Of a stretch of 64,000 nucleotides of DNA, positions 42,982-52,300 are shown piece by piece. The stretch is from Priestia filamentosa. GTDB lineage: Bacteria > Bacillota > Bacilli > Bacillales > Bacillaceae_H. The notes under the pieces were generated by a model that worked only from the letters and a program-made list of their open reading frames with translations, made no database searches and was not told the origin of the DNA. The DNA lies in the NCBI RefSeq assembly GCF_900177535.1, contig NZ_FXAJ01000002.1, forward strand, positions 744,001 to 808,000. Direction: 5' to 3'. Made by a program: the position numbers and the translations under genes. Each line of letters begins with the position of its first letter. Position 1 is the first letter of the stretch.

Positions 42982-44547
42982 TTAAATTCCTATAGGCATT
43001 CTCATCTCTACCCAATCAGTGTTTAGCACATGAGTGGAGCCATCAGTTAATCTACGCCACCCATGGAGAACCACTTTACTACCTGCATCTCCAGAGATAG
43101 TTGGAGTAGGTTTATATATAATATCTCCCGCCTTATATATTCCAGTAGTGGGTATATTATTATGATAAAAGATTCTTGGAGACCTTTGGATTTGCTTGTC
43201 GTTAGCACTAACACCTGTCAATCCAGAAAAAATACTGGTATCCCCATTTGTAATCTTATATTTTTTTAAGGTAATATGATCTGCACCAAGAAAACTAATA
43301 GATCTAAACATTTTAGAGGTAGAGGTAGTAGCGTTTAATTCGATGTTGTCAATAGTTACAGTTTGAATTCCTGAAGCATGTAAAGCCTCTAACCTAATGC
43401 CGTTTTGAGCCCCTTCTAGATATAAACCATCAACAATTAATTCCTTTCCTCGGTAATCAATGTTTTCTGTTTTGGATGAATCACTTATAATCCTTACATT
43501 CTTCATAACAAGTTGGTTATTTTTTTCCATAACTCGCATGTAACCATTCAATTTTACATCTTTCATAACCACTTCTTTTACTGACTCTTGAAAGTTTATA
43601 CCATAGGTACTGCCAGTTCCTAATAGTTCAGAATTCTCAATAATAACACTATCAACAAATTCACATTTTAAACTATTTGAACCTACAGTTCCTTTAACCG
43701 TACACTTTATTACTTTAGCAACAGCTAATGTATTTCCTTCCCCTGAATCAAATAAAATACCATCTGCAGCTGGATCTGTAGTGTTCGTCTCTCCATAAAA
43801 ATCATCCAATACCACTAAATTAGCATTACCGTTGTGTTTAAACCCTTTAATTCTAAAGTTAAAGGCTTGGCACTTACGTATAGTTAGATAATCTCCTGAG
43901 ACATTAGCAAAAGCAGCATATCCAGCATTATAACTAACACATGTGTCAAAGACATTGTACTTTCCCATATTTACAAAGGTATGTCCATATCCATTATCTA
44001 GCGTGTCTCTTGATATACAACGATGGACAGTACAATAGTTACCTTCTAAACGTAAACCCTCAGCTCTTCCTGTATTACTCGCTGTATTAGCCTTATTTCC
44101 GTCAAACCATACCCCTTCAATAGTTGAGTAATCCCCTTTAAGTGATAAAATATAGTCGCTTGATGTTGTTCCATCGGCTAATTTTAAGATCCCAAAGCTT
44201 CCAACGATATTAATGGTTTTTGTAAAGGTGAGAGAATTTACTGTGTAAATCTGATTTGGAATAAATAACTTTCCACCATCTACTAAAGAATCATGAGCCC
44301 TCATGAATCGACCATTATCATTAGCTTCAGGTGTAATTCTAGGGAAACTTTCAATATTTATACCTACACTCGATAAAACATCAATTTTAAAATCTTTATC
44401 ATCTAACATTTCCTTTAATGTGTTAAATTCTTCTCCACCTGCATTCACTAGGGCCTGTGATATTTCTAAGTTTGTATTTTCTAAAGCCTCTCTAATCTCT
44501 GTGTTATCGATTTTTATAAGAGGGTTGTTTTTATTTCCATATCCCAT
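42982..44547 (-). CDS. Tailspike with right-handed beta-helix
   Basis: A 521-residue protein. A ~75-residue N-terminal part is followed by a pectate-lyase-like beta-helix (~80-430) with many short strand turns rich in N, G and V (DYSTIEGVWFDGNKAN, YCTVHRCISRDTLDNGYG, SVIIENSELLG). A C-terminal domain (~440-521) follows. Tailspikes of this fold bind and often cleave surface polysaccharide. The catalytic acids cannot be assigned by eye. Confidence 0.85.
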   Translation of the reverse strand: MGYGNKNNPLIKIDNTEIREALENTNLEISQALVNAGGEEFNTLKEMLDDKDFKIDVLSSVGINIESFPRITPEANDNGRFMRAHDSLVDGGKLFIPNQIYTVNSLTFTKTINIVGSFGILKLADGTTSSDYILSLKGDYSTIEGVWFDGNKANTASNTGRAEGLRLEGNYCTVHRCISRDTLDNGYGHTFVNMGKYNVFDTCVSYNAGYAAFANVSGDYLTIRKCQAFNFRIKGFKHNGNANLVVLDDFYGETNTTDPAADGILFDSGEGNTLAVAKVIKCTVKGTVGSNSLKCEFVDSVIIENSELLGTGSTYGINFQESVKEVVMKDVKLNGYMRVMEKNNQLVMKNVRIISDSSKTENIDYRGKELIVDGLYLEGAQNGIRLEALHASGIQTVTIDNIELNATTSTSKMFRSISFLGADHITLKKYKITNGDTSIFSGLTGVSANDKQIQRSPRIFYHNNIPTTGIYKAGDIIYKPTPTISGDAGSKVVLHGWRRLTDGSTHVLNTDWVEMRMPIGI

Positions 44548-44558
44548 TTAAGAACCTC

Positions 44559-44894
44559 CTATACATAGCGGGTTACGATGTAAGTAGCAGCACCACTCAC
44601 CTGAACTATAGCTTTTGGAGTGCCCCCTATATTCGCTTCAAATGATTCACCGGCAGGAACGTGAATATCAATCCCATTGACGTTAAATACTCCTGCATTC
44701 TCTTGGTCCGTATTGTAAATACCGATAGAAGAAAGATTCTTAGAGAATGTTAATTTTCCAGATACTGCATCCTTTTCCGTAAGTTGCTGTTCAACATTAC
44801 TTCCTGCCATTTGCATTTCTCCTAATACTCTTAGTGCACGTGAACCATCTTTATTAAAATATCCAAATAGCTCTGCTAAAGGAAAATTTGACAT
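44559..44894 (-). CDS. Phage structural protein, unknown
   Basis: A 111-residue protein with a beta-rich C-terminal half (NAGVFNVNGIDIHVPAGESFEANI). It lies between baseplate and tailspike genes with close spacing, so it is probably a baseplate-fibre connector. No named family is recognised. Confidence 0.68.
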   Translation of the reverse strand: MSNFPLAELFGYFNKDGSRALRVLGEMQMAGSNVEQQLTEKDAVSGKLTFSKNLSSIGIYNTDQENAGVFNVNGIDIHVPAGESFEANIGGTPKAIVQVSGAATYIVTRYV

Positions 44895-44919
44895 ATAATC
44901 ATCTCCTTACATTCATTGT

Positions 44920-45138
44920 TCATACTTTTTCTACACGATATGAGAGACCGAATAAATAAAAAAAGAACAGCTCGACTCCGCTAGCTGTATCAAAGTCTCG
45001 ATCTTGATTCAGTTTGTACGTTTCACTAATTACATGTTGATTATCTAATAAAGGAATGACCTCAAACCCTTCTAGACTCAACTTGTTATTCCGTTTATTC
45101 TCAATATCCACATTAATATCTTTCGACAAGGTATTCAC
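44920..45138 (-). CDS. Small phage protein, unknown
   Basis: A 72-residue protein ending in an aromatic, hydrophobic stretch (VELFFYLFGLSYRVEKV). It follows the tail protein I-like gene by 20 nt in the late operon. No family is recognised. Confidence 0.6.
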   Translation of the reverse strand: MNTLSKDINVDIENKRNNKLSLEGFEVIPLLDNQHVISETYKLNQDRDFDTASGVELFFFYLFGLSYRVEKV

Positions 45139-45157
45139 CTCCCCTCATTAGCCATAA

Positions 45158-45787
45158 CTAAATAGGTAAAACATCTTCTTTTTGGGGAGAATAAACTCCA
45201 CCAAGTGTTCCCCCATCTGTCCCATCACTTGAGAAGCCATCAGGACCCTGTTCCAGTTGGTTTGGATCTATAGATAAGCGGAACGAACCTTGTAAATTTA
45301 CAAGCGCTACACGAATGCCTCCCGCTACCGTTTTTTGAGCTAATTGAGCAAACTGTTGAGGGCTCATTCCTACACGGTTCAAGGCTTCAAGGGGGGCCTT
45401 TGTAATCATAAGAGCAGCGGGTTCATTATCCCCTGTTTCTTTTAAAGTCTTTATTTCAATTTCAGAAGGTTCACAATCGAGAGTGAGAGACAAAACCTCA
45501 ATCACCTTATTCAGGGTCCCATCTGCTAGATTAAGAGCGGATTTTCCTCGAATAAGAACACGATAAATTTCATCTGACGTTTGTCCCCTTGGTTGATTTA
45601 AATTCTCCCCCATTAAATCAAGGGTTGTACCTTCCGCTTTATACAAGTCTCTCCACTCTTCAGTTTTGATAAGAGCGCTCTTAATTTGGTTAATCTCCTC
45701 GTCTACAAGAGTAAAGATCTTTCCTATATTTGAGTCTTTGCTTTTCTTAAAGATATCCGTCAGCTTGCTTAACCAATCTTGAATCAT
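45158..45787 (-). CDS. Baseplate protein, tail protein I/YmfQ-like position
   Basis: A 209-residue protein with YRVLIRGKSALNLADGTLNKVIEVLSL, typical of phage proteins encoded after baseplate protein J (P2 I-like and XkdT-XkdU neighbours). It likely joins the wedge to the fibres. Its start overlaps the J-gene stop by four bases. Confidence 0.75.
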   Translation of the reverse strand: MIQDWLSKLTDIFKKSKDSNIGKIFTLVDEEINQIKSALIKTEEWRDLYKAEGTTLDLMGENLNQPRGQTSDEIYRVLIRGKSALNLADGTLNKVIEVLSLTLDCEPSEIEIKTLKETGDNEPAALMITKAPLEALNRVGMSPQQFAQLAQKTVAGGIRVALVNLQGSFRLSIDPNQLEQGPDGFSSDGTDGGTLGGVYSPQKEDVLPI

Positions 45788-46959
45788 GCGAGAATCACCT
45801 CAACAGACGCAACATCCGTTTGCGATACTTCGCGTGATCCAATAGGCACGTTAGAAGTACCAAGTGTTCCTCCTTGAACTCCAATAAGAAGGGTCGCATC
45901 TTCAATTCCTGTTACCTTATAAATTTGGCTAAATAGCTTAGAATAGATAATATCTTGTCCCATCTTGTTTCCTATCCACGTTGTGCCGTTACTATCTACT
46001 CCACCGATAGATTGAATGAGGTTGTCCTTAATCTGTACCTCTCCATCTACAGGGAAAGTAGCATCTGTTTGAAGGGTTAATTGAATCTGTATTTTCTTTT
46101 CAACTGCATAATCAAAGCGGACTTCATGACTCACTCCACTTAAATCCTCTACCATCACAACCTCTTGCCCTACGGTTTCTATTCCGGCCGCTACGGAGTT
46201 AAATAAAGAAGTTGCAATGGCCTCTTTCGTTCCTCCTAATACATAAGCATGGACAGATTTCGGTGGATTACCTTCTGCATCTGCTTCTAATTTGTTATTA
46301 ATCACGATGTTAGAAGCCTGAACCCCACTTGTTTGAGTAAGAGCGGAAGAGATAGCGGAAATGGTAGCTTTTCCTCCACCAGCAGCAGAGCTAATAATAC
46401 GAGCTCTAAATTCAGCGTCCGTTTCAAGAGAGCGCCCACCTGTTGCCGCTTCTGGATTATTCACGCTAATAATCTCTTCTAGCGGTTCGGCAAGTACGGT
46501 AATGGTATTAGCCCCTACGTTGGTATGAAGACCTTTCTCGACCGATACAGCGTTTCCTGAGCCGTTTCCCTGACTGTCTAACGTTACATTTTCGATTAGA
46601 TAAAAGTACACATCGTTTTCTGTAGAGAATTGAGTCTGCTCAGGTATCGTAAACCCCGCATTCCCTGTAAAAACAAGAGAGACATAGGATTCAGCAGCGG
46701 GCTCTCGTGATAATCCTTGGATAGTGGAGAGTCTATCTAGTTGAACGCCCTCCGATTTACTTACAAATCCTGAATTATAGACCTTCTCAGCTAATTCCCA
46801 CCCTAGAGAAAGGAACCAAGCAAAAAGCGTAATAATGATGCCTAGAGGACTCCTAACGGATACATTGATGTTTTCACCAAACAACCCTCTAGCTCTGTTC
46901 TGCATATCTTCTAATAAATCCTGATAGGTTTTACGGTGAAACCCATTCTTATCAAGCAC
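45784..46959 (-). CDS. Baseplate J-like protein
   Basis: A 391-residue baseplate wedge protein. The marks are DKNGFHRKTYQDLLEDMQNRAR at the start, LDRLSTIQGLSREPA, GTNVGANTITVL-type strands and ATGGRSLETDAEFRARI, which all Mu/P2/XkdT-like J proteins share. It surrounds the hub in contractile tails. It overlaps the DUF2634 gene by eight bases. Confidence 0.9.
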   Translation of the reverse strand: MLDKNGFHRKTYQDLLEDMQNRARGLFGENINVSVRSPLGIIITLFAWFLSLGWELAEKVYNSGFVSKSEGVQLDRLSTIQGLSREPAAESYVSLVFTGNAGFTIPEQTQFSTENDVYFYLIENVTLDSQGNGSGNAVSVEKGLHTNVGANTITVLAEPLEEIISVNNPEAATGGRSLETDAEFRARIISSAAGGGKATISAISSALTQTSGVQASNIVINNKLEADAEGNPPKSVHAYVLGGTKEAIATSLFNSVAAGIETVGQEVVMVEDLSGVSHEVRFDYAVEKKIQIQLTLQTDATFPVDGEVQIKDNLIQSIGGVDSNGTTWIGNKMGQDIIYSKLFSQIYKVTGIEDATLLIGVQGGTLGTSNVPIGSREVSQTDVASVEVILA

Positions 46960-47311
46960 CGATTACCACTTCCTCTAACTCCAATTCGGCTCCATCCTCT
47001 TTTTCAAGCGTCATCTTGACCTCTCGGATACGAGTCTTAGGATTATCTGAAAAAGAAATATCTGTAACGAAGCGGATTCTTTCTTCTTTAGAAACAGCTT
47101 CTATGATGTCATCTCGTGTTGCCGCTTGGTCCGCTACCTTACCTAAGATGTTATCGAATGACATACCGTGTTCTTCATTTAAAAAGAACTCGCCTTTCCG
47201 TGTCTGGAGTACAGATGTAACGGATTGAGCAAGTTCTTCATCTTCATCAACCATAATTAAATTGTTATCTTCAATGACTAAATCGCCATCTCTTAACTTA
47301 GGAGCAAGCAT
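46952..47311 (-). CDS. DUF2634 baseplate wedge protein (gp25/XkdS-like)
   Basis: A 119-residue protein with QSVTSVLQTRKGEFFLNEEHGMSFDNILGK and TRIREVKMTL, typical of the XkdS/gp25-type wedge proteins that seed sheath assembly. Its order before baseplate J agrees. Confidence 0.85.
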   Translation of the reverse strand: MLAPKLRDGDLVIEDNNLIMVDEDEELAQSVTSVLQTRKGEFFLNEEHGMSFDNILGKVADQAATRDDIIEAVSKEERIRFVTDISFSDNPKTRIREVKMTLEKEDGAELELEEVVIGA

Positions 47312-47321
47312 TCTACACCTC

Positions 47322-47663
47322 CTATACTTGATAAACCCCTACGATAACAGCATCGTTCATACTGTGAATACGAGTGAAGCCTGGATCAAAGGTTTGATTG
47401 TTTCGTAGATTGTCTAAAGCACGATCAGTAAAGTTTACATGTACAACATCACCCACGTTTACTGTACCTACATGTTTTAAAATGTGAGCTCCTAGAACCA
47501 GAGCATGTTCCACTAACGAACCATCTTTTTTCTTAACTTTAAATAGCGGTTTAATATCCGCTTTATAACCATATACTTTGGCTACTCTAGCAGGAGCGGA
47601 CACGTAAATCTGCAAACCTACGGATCTTGTAAGCTCCGAAAAGAACTTATCATCATAAGCCAT
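47322..47663 (-). CDS. DUF2577-like baseplate protein (XkdR position)
   Basis: A 113-residue beta-rich protein (GYKADIKPLFKVKKKDGSLVEHALV, GDVVHVNFTDRALD) in the place of XkdR/DUF2577, probably an OB-fold component of the membrane-piercing spike. Confidence 0.72.
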   Translation of the reverse strand: MAYDDKFFSELTRSVGLQIYVSAPARVAKVYGYKADIKPLFKVKKKDGSLVEHALVLGAHILKHVGTVNVGDVVHVNFTDRALDNLRNNQTFDPGFTRIHSMNDAVIVGVYQV

Positions 47664-48493
47664 TAAATCACCTGCACTTCTGTACGAAACTCAGAACCGG
47701 TTGCAACATGCTTTCCTTTTTTAGCACGATACTTCCCATTAGCCGTTCTACTCTTTAATTCAATGATAGAAGCAGTTGTTATACGATGTTGCAGCAAAGA
47801 TTTTACGTTAAATCCTTTTGCATCCTCTTCTTCAAAAGGTTCAGGGGATTCCGTTAAACCTGTACTGGATTCAAGTACAAATCGCTCATCATCACCTTCT
47901 TTAATAGAGCGGATAATCATCTTCCCTCGCCTCCAGTACATAGAAGCGCCACAATCTTTTACGACTTCTGTTAGATTGTTTAAAATTTGTCCTGTTGCCG
48001 TGTATCCATTGGAATAGGTCTTATCTGTAGGTAACTTCATCTCAGCAATTTGGAAGCCTAGATCCTTTACTAATGTACGGATAATAACAGAGGCTTTTGT
48101 TCCTGCTTTAAAAGCAATTCGTAATTCTGAACCTACATTAGTTGAGGTTTCAGCGGTCACCTCTACCTCTGAATAGTCTTTCCCCTCTAATAAGTAAATG
48201 TTTGTCACCTTATCTACTCCATCTTGCTCCGTTAAAGTACGATCAATGGTTCCCTCGGTAATCACTCCATAATCAGAACGATAACCCGCTTGGAGTGTAA
48301 GATTAGCTCCTTTTTTAATACGGGAAATGGAGTTAGTTGATAAGTTATAAATCATAATCTTGGTTTCATTTGGCTTCTCATCATCATCAAAGGGAGATTC
48401 AAATTCAATATGAAACTTATCATTCGTGAAATCCGCTTTGTAATCTCCTTCGATATGCACTTTAATAACGCGGCCAAATAATTCATTTGTCAC
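47663..48493 (-). CDS. Baseplate hub protein (XkdQ/gp27-like)
   Basis: A 276-residue protein with an early beta domain (HIEFESPFDDDEKPNETKIMIYNLS, NLTLQAGYRSDYGVITEG) characteristic of phage hub and late-control D-like proteins. It makes the ring between tube and spike. Stop and start codons of neighbours touch on both sides. Confidence 0.82.
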   Translation of the reverse strand: MTNELFGRVIKVHIEGDYKADFTNDKFHIEFESPFDDDEKPNETKIMIYNLSTNSISRIKKGANLTLQAGYRSDYGVITEGTIDRTLTEQDGVDKVTNIYLLEGKDYSEVEVTAETSTNVGSELRIAFKAGTKASVIIRTLVKDLGFQIAEMKLPTDKTYSNGYTATGQILNNLTEVVKDCGASMYWRRGKMIIRSIKEGDDERFVLESSTGLTESPEPFEEEDAKGFNVKSLLQHRITTASIIELKSRTANGKYRAKKGKHVATGSEFRTEVQVI

Positions 48494-48846
48494 TACGTAT
48501 CACTCTCCAAGCTTGGTTCCTCTTGTGTTGGTGCTACATCGTCAACAAAAAGGAAGGTAGTCACCATGAAGTTATCAAATGTTATCCGCTCCGTATTCCC
48601 TGACTCATCCATAGGAATAAGAGTGGGAGCAGGGAGGTTATCAGAGACTAAATCTGACCATAAAGGAACGCCTAGCACCAGCTTTTCCCCAATAACGAGC
48701 GGGTTTTGTTTGTAATCATATAAATCTACTGTGAAAAAATCATAGGTCTTGTTGTAGTTAAATTGAAAGACAAACGTATCTCCCGCTAGATTCATTTCAA
48801 ATCGTTCAGGTAAACGATTTTTTTCAATTAGTACGTAATCTCTCAT
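48493..48846 (-). CDS. Baseplate plug-type protein
   Basis: A 117-residue protein with FEMNLAGDTFVFQFNYNKTYDFFTVDLYD and GVPLWSDL, matching the small phage baseplate-plug family that is encoded beside the hub. It overlaps both neighbours by one base. Confidence 0.72.
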   Translation of the reverse strand: MRDYVLIEKNRLPERFEMNLAGDTFVFQFNYNKTYDFFTVDLYDYKQNPLVIGEKLVLGVPLWSDLVSDNLPAPTLIPMDESGNTERITFDNFMVTTFLFVDDVAPTQEEPSLESDT

Positions 48847-49391
48847 TATTTCACCCTCAATTTCACACCAATGGGAATTCTACGATCAGGATACTTATTC
48901 CATGCTCTTAATTGCGAGATAGAAGTACCATACTTTTTCCAACATCCCCAATACGTATCGCCTTTCTTAACCAAATGATAAACGGCTTTAGGTTTTGTAG
49001 AAGGATTCACGGGTTTTTTCTGTCCGCTATTTTGCACCTTAACCCAAGGAGTAGAAGCAATCCGGATGGTTCTTAGTTTAATTGAAATGGAACTACCATT
49101 TACAATAGTGGCATCTTGGTCACCGTCAAGACTCAAAATAATGACGTTCTTCGCAATATTTCGCCCAACATAGGTCATTAAGGTCCCTTTTTTCATTTCT
49201 TGCTTTAAGTATTCTTTATCCGCTTTATAGTTAGAACCAATAATATAACCGGACAAGGAAAACTCGTCCGGCTTTTCTTCTACATGATCACTGAGAGGGA
49301 CTCCTTGCTCCACTGGATAAGATGTTGCATCCACAGAGCTAGAATCACTTTCTTTCTCAATAAAGAGATTAATCTTACCTAGCTTTGCCAT
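48846..49391 (-). CDS. LysM-containing tail protein
   Basis: A 181-residue protein: an N-terminal tail domain with PDEFSLSGYIIG (~40-51), a proline-rich linker and a C-terminal LysM domain (YHLVKKGDTYWGCWKKYGTSISQLRAWN). It is the counterpart of XkdP/gp53-type proteins linking the baseplate to the tape measure and peptidoglycan. Confidence 0.85.
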   Translation of the reverse strand: MAKLGKINLFIEKESDSSSVDATSYPVEQGVPLSDHVEEKPDEFSLSGYIIGSNYKADKEYLKQEMKKGTLMTYVGRNIAKNVIILSLDGDQDATIVNGSSISIKLRTIRIASTPWVKVQNSGQKKPVNPSTKPKAVYHLVKKGDTYWGCWKKYGTSISQLRAWNKYPDRRIPIGVKLRVK

Positions 49392-52300
49392 TAATATTCC
49401 TCCCCTGACTTAAAGAGAGCTAGTAGCTTTTGATATTGCTCGTCCAATGCTTTTTGAACTTGTTCTTTGACCTGTTGGTTTGTATCGTCACTTGCACCTG
49501 ATACATTGACATTCACTGTTGGGCTGTAATTAATATTGACTTCTTTACCACCAGACGAAGAAACAGAACTGTTTGACGGATTGTAAGTATCTTCTGAAGA
49601 GCTTGATGTACTATCTGACGGATTATATCGACCAGAAATCATATCCATACTATCTGGATGACTAAATATCTCAGTTCCTCTATTTAGTCTCATAAGTTCT
49701 GGACCTTGTTCACCAACCCAAGCCCATTGCGAATGAGATAAAGGACCATTCGTACCTTTTGCGTATCCTTTATACGGACCACCACGAGCCATACTCTTAA
49801 TTCCTGGTGTATTAAATACCGTGCCATATCTTGCTTTAATGTAGTTGATTGCGGCAGCAGCGTTATGAACTGGATTAAAAATATCGTTCATGCCTTTTTG
49901 CTTATAAGCATTAAATGTTGGTGGGATTGTCTGCATAAGACCGCGTGATGCTATGCCGCGTTTTGCGTTAATATCCCAACCATTATAAGCTCTAGGGTTA
50001 CCATTACTTTCTTTCATTGCAATCGTTTCCAAAGCGCTTGCCCATGTGCGAGGAACACCTGTAGCAGTAATGGCTTGTTGAATCCAAGCCTTAACATTTC
50101 CACCCGCTCCGCTTGCTCCGCCAAACGCACCACCGAAACCATCCGGATTCATCGCTTTATTCCCTTGGCGGATTTCAAAATGCAGATGGTTACCTCTCGA
50201 GTCGCCTGTGTTCCCTACAGTACCGATAATTTGCCCTTTTTGAACCATATCACCGGTTTCAACAAGGTTTCGAGTGTTATGACCATAAAGATAAGAAAGA
50301 CCACTTTTAGAGCCAACATGGACTACATTTCCGTAGCCACCATCGATTTATTAACTTTAGTTCGCTAGACTAAAGCCAGCCTCTTGTGCTGCTGTATGTC
50401 GCCATACAGTCTAGACTATATCTTGCGGCTTTTAACCGCCCTCCCGTTTCGAACGCCAATCGCTTGCGTTCTACTCTACTCACTCGGCAACTGCCGGCTT
50501 TCGATAGTCGTTACACCTTCGTTAGACAAGATTTTTGCTTTTTGTTTTCTCGATCTTCTTTCAAACATATTTATTGCTTTTAGTTGTTCTCTTAGATGAG
50601 GTAAAACATGTTTTTGTTTTCTGTTGTTTTTAATAGCAGACACAAGTGTTTTTGTTACATTGTATTCTTCTGCTATTTCTTGAATGCTAGCGTCAGTGTT
50701 AAGCAATCGGAGAATAATTTTTTCCGTGTCTGAATCACTAAGTTTTTTGCCATGAGCATTTTCACGCATCTTCGCCTTCGACTCTTCTGTGTGATTTATC
50801 CCAAATCGTGGATGTGCCTCTCCTTTAAAACTCTTTCCGTAAAAGAAGTTCTTTTCTCCTGCAAACAAACCTTTTCTTTGCTCACTCCATCTTTTCTTTG
50901 TTTCTTCAGAGTGTGTTTTTCCGTAAAAGGGGTTCTCCACTCCTGCCATACTGATGCCAAAAAAGTGATTTTCTGAGCCAGCGTATTTGCCTTTTCTTGA
51001 TTTACTCATTTTAATTCTTGTTTCTTCTGTATGTTTCGCACCATAGAAAGGATTCTCTGGACCTCTCAAAGCATTCCCACCCGCTGAGAGATTATATCCT
51101 TTTTCTTTATTGCAAGAATCAAGGTGCTCAATCCAATAACGCTCCCTTTGATCTAAGATTTCGATAGAGCAAGTTTCTAAAATTTCAATTGAGAAATTAT
51201 CTGCTCCATAAACGTTAAACGAATTTTGAAGGTATTGATTGGTATGTTCTCCTCTGGCTAGTTCTCCCATGTGTTCCCGTCTTCTTCTGTTAAGGTCATT
51301 CGTTTGTCCTATATATATTTTTCGGTTTACTTTGTTGATTATTTTATAAATATATCCGTGCACTATTTTCACCCCCTTTTTATTATATTATATAGATATC
51401 TTGTCTAACGCTTGGCTCGGGATTGTCTCTGTGAGATTTTCCCCGAATTAGAGAGATTTTATATTTTTTAATGTGGTTTGATTATCAAAAGATAATGTGG
51501 GCTATGGTAATTAACCCACTTCCACGCTTCCCAAATCCTGCATAAATAACAGGACCTGCGCTTTGAGAAGGAATTGGTGTACCAGCCGGAGCGGCTAGAT
51601 CAATGCCTTTATGCATTTTGCCGTTACGCATACCAAAGTTACTTGTTTTACGGAATATACTAGGGAAAGAATATCCACCCCCGGCCGCTCCTCCAAAAGC
51701 ATCAAATTGTTGCTTTACGTAAGTAGCCATCTTTCCTCTGATGTACTTAACAGATCCGGGACCAATATCTTTCCAAGCGCCACCGATATTAGGGAACGTT
51801 ACACCTAGTTCATTAAACACTTTGCTCATTAGCTCGCCTGGATTAGAAGCATACTCCCAAACATCGATTGCTAAATCTTTGATTGCTCCTGCAGCATTCT
51901 TGGTACCTTCCCAAGCATCACTAGCTACGTTTTTTGTTCCTTGCCAAGCGGCATTCGCTGTATTTTTGGTACCCTGCCAAGCGGCATTCGCTGTGTTCTG
52001 CACTCCATTCATGAAGTTATTGATTGTGGTATTCCCTTTAGCATAAGCTGGCATTCCACTATTCATAAGAGCTTGTGTCTGTTTATGAGAAAGAATTTGA
52101 GTACCCCGTGGGAGGTTCATCAATGTATCAGTTCCAGGTGACATTCCAACTTGTCCCGCTGGTGTACGATACAATTCAGGTCCACCACCATCACCTAAGA
52201 TAGCTGGACCACCAGGGTGAAAGTTTGTTCCTTTTGCATACTTAGGAACAGGCCATTCTTTGATTACTGTATCCACTCCAATTTTCCCAAGCACCCAGTT

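Noticed and set aside
45158-48846. Second intron or gene break in the baseplate genes
   Set aside because: All neighbouring starts and stops overlap by a few bases and each product has normal length; no break is present.
49391-50248. Separate lytic transglycosylase gene downstream of the tape measure
   Set aside because: The frame is open upstream of its first ATG and encodes the missing half of the M23 domain; it is exon 2 of the tape measure gene.
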